Source: Micractinium sp. NFX-FRZ (lineage: Eukaryota; Chlorophyta; Trebouxiophyceae; Chlorellales; Chlorellaceae). Taken from it: 61,632 bases of DNA. Shown piece after piece: positions 22,301 to 31,133 of this stretch. Both the position numbers and the translations under genes were made by a program. The stretch spans positions 1-61,632 of the forward strand of contig JAPTJF010000388.1 in the NCBI GenBank assembly GCA_029339195.1, read 5' to 3'. How positions within the stretch are numbered: the stretch's first letter is position 1; the number at the start of each line of letters is the position of its first letter. The notes under the pieces are model-generated. The model was given only the letters and a program-made list of their open reading frames with translations. It was not told the origin of the DNA and searched no databases.

Positions 22301-24294
22301 CCTCGATGGCAGCGCTGGGGGTGTGCTGGGCGCCACCGCCGCGGCCACGGGTGTTGATGCTGGGCAGCACCTGCAGGGCAGGCACAGCAGAGGCAAAGAG
22401 GTGGGCGGCAGAGGAGCTGGGTGCACAGGTAAACAAAGCTGGTGCTCTAGACGCGCCGCCGGCTGCCGCTGGGGGCAGTACCCAAGCGCCGAATGGCCCA
22501 CCCATCTCCCTCACACCCCACAAACAAGACACCGGCACCTGCGCATGCGCCCCTCACCTGCGGCGAGCCAAACGCCGACGCCGCGCCTGGCCCGGGGGTG
22601 GCAAACACGTCGAAGGCATCCGACCGCCCCGTAAGCGGGGGCGAGCCTGCCATGTCACCGCCCGACAGCTCAGCCATCATGTCGCCGCCCGACAGCTCAG
22701 CTGCCATGTCACTCGCGCTGTGCCCGCCGCGGTGCACCTTGATGGTGCCGCTGCTGTTGCCGCTGCTCTCGGCGCGCATCAGCAGGCCGGCAGCACCCAC
22801 GTCGGTCGCGCTGTCTGCCCCCATGCCCGGCAGGGTCCGCGGGGTGCGCAGGTCGTCAAACACGTCGCGCGGCACCAGCTCGCCGCCCTTGCCAATGCTG
22901 GCAGGCGTGAGGAGGGCCTGCGAGAAGGGCGGGGGTGGGGTTTGGGGGGGCGGCAGCAGGTTGGGTTGGTTGGCGTGCAAAAGTGTGCGTAGAAGTGTGA
23001 GCCCAGGCAAGGAGGCCTCAGTGTGGGGTGTGCAGCTTTGTTGGCCCCAGGGTGCCAGCAGCTGCAGGCGTTGCAGACTAATACGATGAGCAGAACGCCT
23101 ACTGCTGTGCAGCCTGGCACGGGCGGCACAGCACAGCGGCCCTGCTCCGGCAGCTGCCACCCGGGCCAGGCAGGCCTAAGCCGCCGCAGCCACCCCTCCC
23201 CGCAATCTGTAGCGATGCAATTGGATTCCGGCGGTGCACATGCCACGCGCTCCAGCACACTGCCCAACGCACCTGCTCCGCCCCCAGCTTCTGCCGCTTG
23301 ACAGCCAACCCATCCAGCTGTGCCGCCGCAACATCCGCTGCCTGTGCCAGCACCAGCTGGTAATCCCGCTCCAGGTCTCCATAGCCCTGTCAGCGGTGTA
23401 CAACATGTGAAGAAACATGTGGTTGAAGGAGTGGGTACAGCACCAGGTGGTGGCCGCTCACCACGCCGCCATAGCCGTGCACAAAGCCGGCATCCTAGGC
23501 ACGGCAGTGGGAAGGCCTCATCACACCTGCCTCATCACACTGCCCCCAACGTGCCTTCCGCCCACCCAGCCCTCGTCACCTGGTCATACAGCCGCTGCAG
23601 GCCCTCCAGCGTCAGGCCCTGCTGCTTCACGTGCTCAGGGAAGGAGGACCAGACCTGCAGGCAGCGTGGGAGCAGAGCGGCACAGAGGTGGGGGAAGCGA
23701 GCGCGCGTCAGGGGGAAGGAGCGGGGCCACACAACAGTGGGGGGGGATGGCTGCATGAACCCATCCACAGGCTGCTGATGCAGCTCTACTGCTTGGCACT
23801 GCACCCGGCAAACAAGGCGGGCCGGGCAGACGCTGCCGGCTGCTCCTCGGCACACGCATGAGGACACTTCCTCCTGCTGCTGCCCTGCCTTCTCGGCACA
23901 CACAAGTCCCCTGTCACTCCCTACCTCTTCCAGGATGAGCCCCAACGCCGCCTCGCCCAGCGGCACCTCCGGGTTCACCGCCTTTATCAGCCACGCCACC
24001 TCGGCCTGCAGGCGCAACGGCAGGCACAGGCGCAGCTGGCAGTGAATTTTGAGTGCGGCGGCGGTGGGCGGCAGCGGGCGCGGCGACAGCTGGGCGCCTC
24101 CCCCCGCGCAGTTCTCGTCACGTGAGCCTACTCTACGACCCGATCAGCGTTGGGGCAGCAGGGGGCCGGCAGAAACCAAACCAAACGCGGCGAGCTGCCG
24201 GCCGCTGTCGCACCTCGTCCAGGCCGCCGTCACCATTCTTGTCAGACGCGCGGAACACGCGCTGCAGCCGGTCGGCAACGCCCAGGGCCTCCAT
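4371..24294 (-). CDS. Giant calcium-binding EF-hand/TPR family protein with an alanine-rich insertion
   Basis: Thirty-five exons from the ATG at 24294-24292 to the stop at 4371 have consistent phases and sum to 10,737 nt (3,578 residues). The ends match the plant 'calcium-binding tetratricopeptide' family, whose Arabidopsis members are about 800 residues. Conserved features are the N-terminal EF-hand (DKNGDGGLDEAE, residues 18-29), the following ALxKAVNPEVPL-like segment, a TPR block (about residues 3060-3290), and a C-terminal region with LVLLDTMRSGYVDLALLVV and a final helix (VIDSRLGFELYEAL). The extra length is inserted between EF-hand and TPRs: a Ser/Pro/Gly-rich segment (about 117-725), an Ala-rich segment (about 725-2705) and a linker. 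Calcium sensing and protein scaffolding are inferred from the family. No signal peptide or obvious membrane span was seen. One gene rather than two is supported by phase continuity throughout, but transcripts are needed to prove it. Confidence 0.85.
5166..5378. repeat. Two-copy tandem repeat of about 105 bp in an intron
   Basis: Copies start at about 5166 and 5274 (period 108) and differ at only a few bases. The repeat lies inside the intron between exons 32 and 33 of the giant gene. A shorter 18-bp repeat (CACGGCCAGGTGCAGGCA) follows twice near 5491 and 5527. Confidence 0.9.
7023..7190. repeat. Intronic repeats including a copy of an exon start
   Basis: In the intron between exons 28 and 29 a ~42-bp unit occurs at 7023-7064 and 7147-7188. 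Next to the first copy, 7061-7086 repeats the start of exon 29 and its acceptor (compare 6954-6980). Confidence 0.8.
8540..12110 (-). other. TPR block, exons 15-25 of the giant gene
   Basis: Exons 12056-12110, 11538-11652, 11221-11341, 10873-10932, 10514-10581, 10208-10321, 9879-9936, 9511-9576, 9258-9319, 8826-8892 and 8540-8600. The encoded helices carry TPR signatures: EAMHSFQAAVRVQATDPLAH, AYKLMGSALYALGDFEGA, LKPDYADALCDLG, AKKCFKHAIQCAPHHLEAH and WRSLLNKAVVQ. These align in order with the plant EF-hand/TPR family (remembered, not searched). The repeats are expected to bind a partner protein. Confidence 0.85.
12338..13237 (-). other. Exon 14, disordered Ala/Pro/Ser linker before the TPRs
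   Basis: A single 900-nt phase-0 exon of 300 codons. It is rich in Ala, Pro, Ser and Gly with a run of seven glutamines and ends in an acidic/aromatic patch (EYQFDEGTAGG, PPLVDWSGKSNEEI). It leads straight into exon 15. Confidence 0.8.
13526..20140 (-). other. Alanine-rich helical insertion, exons 9-13
   Basis: Exons 18567-20140, 17501-18400, 16404-17312, 15047-16234 and 13526-14895. By eye about half of the residues are Ala, with Glu, Gln, Lys, Ser, Val and Arg spaced through them and very little Pro or Gly, as expected of long alanine helices. Exons 10, 11 and 12 are phase 1 at both ends; exons 10-13 begin GL(A/P), a layout produced by exon duplication. Exons 9 and 10 share a closely similar block of about 200 residues. 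Exon 13 ends with a different, Lys/Phe-containing patch (FSKKKSGGLFSRMFSSSKK) that could bind membrane or nucleic acid. Confidence 0.85.
20319..22917 (-). other. Low-complexity exons 5-8 with repeated DAFD(V/I)F motifs
   Basis: Exons 22558-22917, 21743-22370, 21053-21355 and 20319-20850. The encoded segment is rich in Gly, Ala, Ser and Pro and looks disordered. It contains short repeated motifs of an acidic-aromatic kind: RDVFDDLRTP, SDAFDVFATP, SDAFDIFDGLQTP and SDVFDFLHTP, plus two tandem AELSGGDM units. The repeated (S)D(A/V)FD(V/I/F)(F/L)...TP pattern resembles short linear docking motifs. Exon 8 returns to a more ordered sequence (QYITSVLQKNASQVF) before the alanine-rich part. Confidence 0.75.
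23273..24294 (-). other. EF-hand exons 1-4 of the giant gene
   Basis: Exons 24214-24294, 23925-24005, 23580-23654 and 23273-23386, all phase 0. The start is the ATG giving MEALGVADRLQRVF, directly before the calcium loop. Loop positions 1, 3, 5, 6, 9 and 12 are D18, N20, D22, G23, D26 and E29, a complete canonical EF loop that is split by intron 1. Exons 2-4 encode the rest of the N-terminal helical domain, including WLIKAVNPEVP and LERDYQLVLAQ. Confidence 0.85.
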
Positions 24295-24600
24295 GTGGGA
24301 AGCCCCAGCACGCGCCGGCTGGCCCTGATCACAAGTGCAGGTTTTTGAGTTGGAGCGTGAGCTTCCCGGCGAGTGCATGTGTCTTCACTGCCGCAGTCGG
24401 TGCTCGCAGAGGCTGCGGGGTTGGCAAGAGAAGGAGATGGCTCAGAGTCCGGCAGGACAGTACTGCCGTGAGCGCTCCACGGGACGGCGGGGCAACCTTG
24501 CGGACGCATTTTCCAGACATGCAGTGATCCTGTTTAAATCTGCCTAGCCCCTAGGCAGTGCTGTGAGCCGAGCGGTGATCGCTTACAAAGTGTGGCCTGC
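24295..24600. promoter_or_regulatory. Short bidirectional promoter region
   Basis: Only 306 bp separate the start codons of the divergent EF-hand/TPR gene (minus) and ERCC1 (plus), so promoters and 5' UTRs of both must lie here or in the 5' exons. No TATA box was recognised. Confidence 0.6.
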
Positions 24601-27582
24601 ATGGACTTTAGCTTCGTCGGCAATGACGCCGGTCTGCAGCGCAAGCAGCATGCAAGCGGCCCCAGCGGCGGGCAGCAGCAGCAGGCTGGTGCCGCCGCCG
24701 CCGCCGCCGCTGCCGCCGCCGCTGTCGGGCCAGGCCGCGCCATAGCCATCCCCTCCTTCCGAGAGGTGCAGCAGGCTGAGCGGCAGCGGGCGGCCCCTAT
24801 CAACCTGTTTAGGCCCATCGGCAGCAGGTGCGGAGCTGGTGTGGGGCAGTTTGGGACGGGTGGGGTCGGCTGTGCCAGTTGCGTCCACTCCTGTGAGCTC
24901 CCTGCAGCCGGCTGCTCTGCTTTTGGCAGCCGCCGACTTCTCTGCCGCCAGTCCTGGCCTGTTCATCCACTGCAGTGCACCTTCCCAGCAGCAGCAAGTC
25001 AACCCTTACTCTTTCATTAGTGGCCCGGGTGGTGCGCACCCATCTGCCCAGCAGCAGCAGCAGCAGCAGCAGCCCAGACACCCTCAGCAGCAGCAGCAGC
25101 AGCAGTCCTATCGTCCGCAGCGGGCCCCGCCCCAGCAGCAGCAGCAGCAGCAGCAGCAGTACCAACCGCCAGCCTTCCAGCAACAACAGCAGCAGTCGCA
25201 GCCGCGCTACGCGCCCCCACCCCAGCAGCAGCAGCAGCAGCAGCAGCAGCCCCGGCCGGGGTTCCAGCAGCCCCAGCCGCCGCCCCAGCAGTGGCAGCAG
25301 GTACCACCCCAGCAGCAGCAGCAGCAGCAGCAGCAGGCATACCAGCAGCAGCAGGCCTTCCCTGCCAATGCCATCATTGTGAACCGCCGCCAGCAGGGCA
25401 ACCCTGTGCTCAAGTATATCCGGTGGGGTGGGGTGGGGTGGGGTGGCGTGGCGTGGCGTGGCGTGCTGCGGGGTGGGAGCAGGTCCTTGCACACAGCACC
25501 CGCGGAGCAGTAATGTGCGGTGGCAACTGAGATGTGGTGCCCCTCACCTGCACAGTGACCTGACGGGAAAGTGCACTTCGCCTGCCGCCCCTTCCAATGT
25601 CTTGCAGGAACGTGCGGTGGCAGTTTGGTGATGTGGTGCCCGATTACTTGTTGGGCCGGGAGACCGCCTGCCTCTTTCTCAGCCTCAGGTGCGCAGAGGG
25701 CCCTGCAGAGGGCATGGGCAGGCAGGCAGGCTGGCTGGTGGGAGGGCCCGGGACTCTTCTCCATCCCTGTGCCCCTCTTCAATCCTCTTCCTCTCTATGC
25801 CGTATGCAAGCCTTGCGTCCTCTCGTTTCCACCGATACCACCTGCAACGCATGCAGGTACCACCTGCTGAAGCCGGACTACATCCACAGCCGCATCAAGG
25901 AGCTTCAGCGCAGCTTCCGCCTGCGTGTCATCCTGTGCCACGTGGACACCGACGATGCGGTGGAGCCGTTGGCGCAGGTGGGTTGATGATGTGAATGCAG
26001 GGGACATGTGGTGAGCGGAGTCAGGAGGATAGCAGGGGTGTCCCCACGGACACGGCAAGCGAGATCTCAGGGAAGGGCAAGAGGATGGAGCCCGGGCCCA
26101 TGATGGGCCGTGGGAGTTGCCCCCCCTGCCCTCCCGCCCAAGCCCCCCCGCCCCCGGACTGCATGCACTGCATGTGCCCCCTGCACTGCCCCCACCTGCT
26201 CCGCGCCCACCCTCCCTGCCGCTTACCGTCAGCTGCCCCCCTCTGCTGAGTCGACTGGCAGGTCACGCGTGCTGCCATCGGCAACGAGTGCACCCTCATC
26301 TGCGGCTGGAGCAACCAGGAGTGTGCCCGCTACCTGGAGACGTTCAAGAGGTGGGCGCGGCCAGCCTGGGGCAGCGAGGCGGGCGGGCGGGCGGGCAAGT
26401 GGCTTGTGACTGGCTGGTGCTTGGCGGGTCATTGGCTGGCTGGAGGAATGGATGTACGTTGGTGGGCTGGCTGCGCTGCCCTGTTGGCAGTTGAGCATCT
26501 CTCGCCTCTGCACACATGCACATGTGCACAGACTCACACGTGCATGTGCACGTGCCGCGCAGCTACACTGTCTTGCATGAGCGGGCAGCACCCACCCACC
26601 CATTTGTCCACCCTCACGTTGCAGCTACGAGAACAAGCCGGCGGAGGTGATCCAAAAGGACTTGGGCACCGACTACCTGAGCCGGATCAACGCGGCGCTC
26701 ACCAGCGTGCGCGGCGTCAACCGCACCGACGTCAAGACGCTTGGGGACAGGTGGGGCGGGCCAGCTGGACACTTTGTGACTGATTGGTCGGGGCTGGGTA
26801 GAGGCGGGACCGGGCCAGCGTTGGATCCTTGGGCAGGTTGTGCACTGACTTCCCTCGGGCAGGCAGGCTGGGGGCCGGGCGGGGATGGGAACCGGCACTG
26901 ACGTGAACAAGCTGATGCACCCACAGTCGAGAGACTTATCAAGTGGGGACGGGCGGGAGCGTGCTAGAGTGTGGAGAACGGATAGAGTGGTTGGTGTGGG
27001 TGTGTAAGGAGCTGTGAACAATTTCGACAACTGTGCACCCTCTCTGCAAGGTTGGCTCAGCGGCTGCCATCCTCAGGCATCAGCCAGTGTTGCCGTGGCA
27101 TTCCCATTTAGTTCTCCCTCCCCACGATTCGCTACTGTATTTGCAGGTTTGGCTCAGTGGCTGGCATCTTCCAGGCATCGGCAGAGGAGCTGCAGGCCTG
27201 CCCCGGCATTGGGCCCACAAAGGCACGCCGCCTGTTTGACACTTTCCACCAGCCCTTCCGCCGCGCCATCACCGCCACACCCTCTGCCGCACCGGCAGCA
27301 GCAGGCACAGCAGCAGCAGCAGCAGGCACAGCAGCAGTGGGAGCAGCATCGGCGGCAGTGGCCGCCGGCGGGGGCGCCGGCGCAGCGGGAGCGGAAGCGG
27401 TTGCACAGCAGGTGCGGCAGCAGCAGCAGCAGCCGGCGGCAGTGGGAGCTGCGGCTGTTTTGCCGGCGGAGCTGCAGGAGGCGGTGTTGGATGAGGAGGA
27501 GGAGGAGGAGGAGGAGGGTGGTGAGGGGGATGCGGGCGAGGTGGAGGACGGGTTTGAAGGCAGCGACGACGACTTCCTCTGA
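24601..27582 (+). CDS. ERCC1: DNA excision repair protein ERCC1 (RAD10 homologue)
   Basis: Seven exons: 24601-24827, 24976-25422, 25608-25688, 25857-25977, 26262-26350, 26625-26750 and 27147-27582; phases agree and the total is 1,527 nt (508 residues). ERCC1 is the non-catalytic partner of XPF in the structure-specific nuclease that cuts 5' of lesions in nucleotide excision repair and acts on crosslinks. The central domain is clear: [54 protein letters not shown] and [19 protein letters not shown]. The tandem helix-hairpin-helix domain follows ([30 protein letters not shown]). Unusual features are a Gln-rich insert (about residues 80-205) and an Ala-rich then acidic C-terminal tail ending SDDDFL. 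The ATG at 24601 opens [11 protein letters not shown]. No nuclease motif is present, as expected for ERCC1. Confidence 0.95.
25051..25353 (+). repeat. CAG trinucleotide tracts in ERCC1 exon 2
   Basis: Several near-pure CAG/CAA runs of 7-9 units interrupt exon 2 and encode polyglutamine, e.g. at 25051-25072, 25136-25159, 25225-25248 and 25312-25335. Confidence 0.9.
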
Positions 27583-28327
27583 CCCTCCTTCTCTCTGATC
27601 CTGACACCCCTGTGCTCTCCTCCCTTTCCTGCCTTTCCTCCCTCCTCTCATCCTCCTTCCTCCGCCCCTCCTCTCCCTGCTTTGCCTGCTCCTGGTCACG
27701 CTTCTCCGCTTCTTACTTTCGTAATTCTTCCGTCAATCCTCTCTGCTTTCCCCACTCCTCCTGCCCTCTGCAATGTCCCATCTGTCCCCGCTGTCTCTGA
27801 GGTCCGCTCCGCTTCCCCCTGCCCGGGCCGCCATGCTACCTCCACCTTGTACTCCCTGCATCTTCCCCTTTGCAAGCCCCATCTATCAAGCCAGGGCATG
27901 TTACACAAAATTGGGCGGCTACACAGTTACTGGCTGCAGATTCCGGGTACAGAGCGGGACCAGGGGGGGCAGGCGGACATTTCCAGCTTAGAATGGTACA
28001 GGGTGGGGGCAAGGGATCCCACAGGCGGGAGGCGGACTCGCAAGAGGGAGAAGTTCAGGAGTGATCGTGCAAGCAGGCTGACACGGCAGCGCCGTGAGCT
28101 GCCTGTATATCTTCTCTGGAGGGGTCATAGCTTTTCGGGGCTCAAGAGGAAAACTGGGCGGGAATCCGTGCAACAAACTGGCAAAAACAGGGTGGGGGCA
28201 GCCGGCAGCAGGCGGGAGGTGCGCAGGCGGATGCCCGCGCACCTAGAACCTCCACGCCTCTGGCCATGCGCCGGCGGGGCTGGAGGCCTTTCCACCACCA
28301 AGGGCCCCCGATCCACAACAGTTGTCC
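27583..28327. other. Intergenic region between convergent genes
   Basis: This holds the 3' UTR of ERCC1 (CT-rich up to about 27,800) and the 3' end of the repeated-exon gene on the minus strand. A minus-strand TGTAA lies at 27901-27905. No additional gene was seen. Confidence 0.5.
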
Positions 28328-30448
28328 CTACTTGCGGCGGGCCATCTTGTCCTTGGCTGCCTCATTGTGGAAGCGCTCCACATCCACCATGCCGTAGTCT
28401 GCAGGGGGCATGGGCAGCCAAGAAGGGTGTGCTCCATAGAGTGTGAGCAGCAGAGTGGTTTCCTGGCGCAGGCGGGGCATTCAGGCAGGCAGGCAGAGGC
28501 AGGGAAGGGCGGGGCATGACTCCCACCCTCATGGCAGCACTCGCTGCCGCCCACAGGAGCGCGATAGGGACACATGCGTGCACGCACCGATGCCCTCGCC
28601 GTTTGTCTGAGACTCGTCGGGGGCCCTGCGGGCCTTGGCCGCCACTTCATCATGGAAGCGCTCCACATCCTTCATGCTGTAGTCTGCAGGGGGTGAGGGC
28701 GGAAGTGGCGGGTAGTTGTGGGAGTGTTGTTTCGCGAGCGTGCATGTGGGGAGGTGCGGTGAGGGGGACGGAGCAAGGCGGGGCGGGGCTGGCGAAGAGT
28801 CAGTGCAGGGCGGTGCAGGGGTGTGGAGGAGGGACAGGGCGAATGGGGTGTCGAGGTGGGGAAGAAGAGAGGACAGAGCGGTGCCCTGACGTGGAGGAGA
28901 GGACAGGGCAAGGCGGGGAGGGGTGTCAAGCCAGCAGGGCGCGCCACAGCTTGCCATCAGCAGCGCCGCTCTTTAATGCAGAGCCCGCCCCCGCGCTGGT
29001 GTCGCCTGCCCGAGACACGCCTTGAACCCCCGCACCTGGACCCTCGCCGTTCCTGCACAGGCACAGGCCAGGCGGGGGGCAAAGGCAGTGCATAAGCAGG
29101 TGCACAAATTGCAGGGCGGCACGCTGGGAGCATGATGACCTGGCAGGCTGGCTAAGGGAGGGCCCACCATTGGCTGGCTAATTGCGCCGGTGGAGACAGC
29201 GAGCGCCTGTGCACTGCGGGCTGCCGGCCGGCCGCCCAGCTGCAGCATGCTTCCCGCGCACACACGCATGCTGCACTCACTCCTTGGCATCCACCAGCGA
29301 GCAACCTCTTGTGCGCTCACCAGATGGTCTGCGCCTGGGTCGCCCCCTTGGCCGCCCCCTCGTGGAAGCGCTCCACATCCTTCATGTCGTAGTCTGCTGG
29401 GGGGGGCGGGGCGGGGCGGGGCAGGCGGCGGGCGGGTTCAGTGGCCCCAAGAAAGACACAGCTTTACACATTCAATGCAAAATTCAAGGATGTGGGCTCC
29501 ACACTGTGGGCTCCACATTCTGCAAGCGAAAGAGATGTAGGGCCCAGGAGAGGGAGGAGGGAGGGGAGGGACAACCTGTGGGATGGCATCACAAGAGATG
29601 CGGCGTAAGGTGTGAGGCAAACAACACCGGTTGGGAGGCTGAAAAGTGCGAGGCAAGAATTGGGACGTGTTTGCTCGTGGCAAAGAGGCGAGAGCCCTGG
29701 CAGGTGCCCAGGATGCGTGAGTGTGTGCCCTCCTGCCTGCATGCGCACACCACCAGGTGACACTCCCCTGCAGGCCTGCCCAGCTGGGCGCACGCTCACC
29801 CTTGCCCTCCCCGTCCCACTGCCCCTCGTCTGCGGGCAGGTGGAACTTGCGGGCCGCCTCCTGCTCGGCCAGCCGCTCCACGTCCTTCATGGTGTAGTCT
29901 GCCGGGAAGGGCAAGGGAGGGGTGGAGGTACGGGGTGCGGCAAAGATGATGGGTCTGTGCAGTGGAAGGGGCAGGGCGGAGTGGCGGCAGGATGGGGGCA
30001 GCCCAACCGTGCTTGCAAGCTGACGCTGTTGGTCCGCCGTCACCAGGCGTGCAGCAGCATGCGTGCAGTGTGTGTGTGCCCCTACCTGGCCCCTCGCCGT
30101 TCCTGCAGTTGGGGCACGCCAAGGGAAGGGGATGGGAGGCGGCAGGTGAGAGCATGATGCAGGGTACTATGCCAGCATGGCAAGCTACAGGGGGCCTAGC
30201 GGGAGGCCTTGCGTCTCAAATGGGCTCCCTACCCACAGGCAAGCCGCAGTGTTCCAGCTGCCCCCAGCACACACATTCCCTCCGTAGCACTCATCCTTGA
30301 GACCGACAGTCACGTACCAACTCATCATGACCCTGCAGCTGCAGCCCAATGCTCACCACACGGTCTGCTTCTTGCCGCTGGCCGCCACCACAAGGCGGCG
30401 TGGGCGTGCCGCGCCCTGCCGGCGCGCCTGGGGCGCCGCAAGCCTGCC
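28328..30448 (-). CDS. Repeat protein of unknown function with tandemly duplicated exons and 17-nt microexons (5' end unresolved)
   Basis: Seven exons join in frame: 30357-30448, 30086-30102, 29800-29898, 29321-29393, 29036-29052, 28588-28683 and 28328-28398. Four repeats carry DY(T/D/S/G)M(K/V)DVER(F/L), usually after an NGEG(P/I)G or DGEGKG linker. The main repeat exons start in phase 1 with the same split Asp codon. Two 17-nt microexons, at 30086 and 29036, each encode NGEGPG after a split Trp codon. The protein ends AAKDKMARRK. The part upstream of 30448 (basic, RPRRLVVAASGKKQTVW inside exon 1) needs a 5' exon I could not place; an ATG near 30527 is one candidate. It is hydrophilic, with no signal peptide in the part seen. 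I do not recognise the family. Confidence 0.75.
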
Positions 30449-31133
30449 CTGCAGCACCGGTGCGGTCTCCCAGCGTTGTTAGGGCGCCTGCACGCTCTCG
30501 GTCACTGTCGGTGCGACCTCTGGTGTCGGCATTTTGTGATGCCCCTGTCCTCCCGCTGTCGGACCCGCTTGCCTGATACTGGATCGCCACGGCGGTGCTG
30601 TGCAGCATGGCTGAACGGGTCGCGGGGTGTCAGCGGGGCCGCGGTTCGCTGGGAAGGTACAACACCTATGGGTTGTCGGTTGTGAGTTGGTGCACGCTGC
30701 AGTCGCTGCACTCTGTGAATGACGTGATGAAATTGCCTTTGGGGCGGTCTCCCCTTCGGTTGGAGTGGGGGCAAATCCGGCGCCACCCTGGCCTGGGGTG
30801 GCGGCGGGTGCCGCTGGTCCAAAGGGGTATCTCGTAACTGGGGACATGTTGCCTCCCAGCACAGGCACGTCAGTCACGTGAGCCCATAGTGTTACATACT
30901 CGGAATCCACATGGATGCGCCTGAGGAGCAGGCATGGTGAATGCTGGTGTCGCTTGTTGCTCGGAGCAAGCAAGCAAGCAAGCAACAGCCGTGCGGTGAC
31001 CACGGCAGCAAGCAACAGCCATCACAGGAAAACACACAAGCAGAATCCGACGAAATTATATTACACAAGAGTAATAAAATGTAAATTCTGGTGCATCTCG
31101 CTGCAATGCCAGCGATGCGAAACAGTGTCGCAG
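30449..31133. other. Intergenic region, includes the unresolved 5' end of the repeated-exon gene
   Basis: It lies between the repeated-exon gene and the subtilase stop, both minus strand. It contains a four-fold AAGC repeat near 30967-30983 and an AT-rich stretch at 31055-31090, unusual for this GC-rich window. No complete gene is visible. Confidence 0.4.
31061..31065 (-). terminator. Candidate TGTAA polyadenylation signal of the subtilase gene
   Basis: TGTAA on the minus strand, 68 nt below the stop at 31134 in the extended gene model, in a local AT-rich patch. TGTAA is the usual green-algal polyadenylation signal. Confidence 0.5.
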
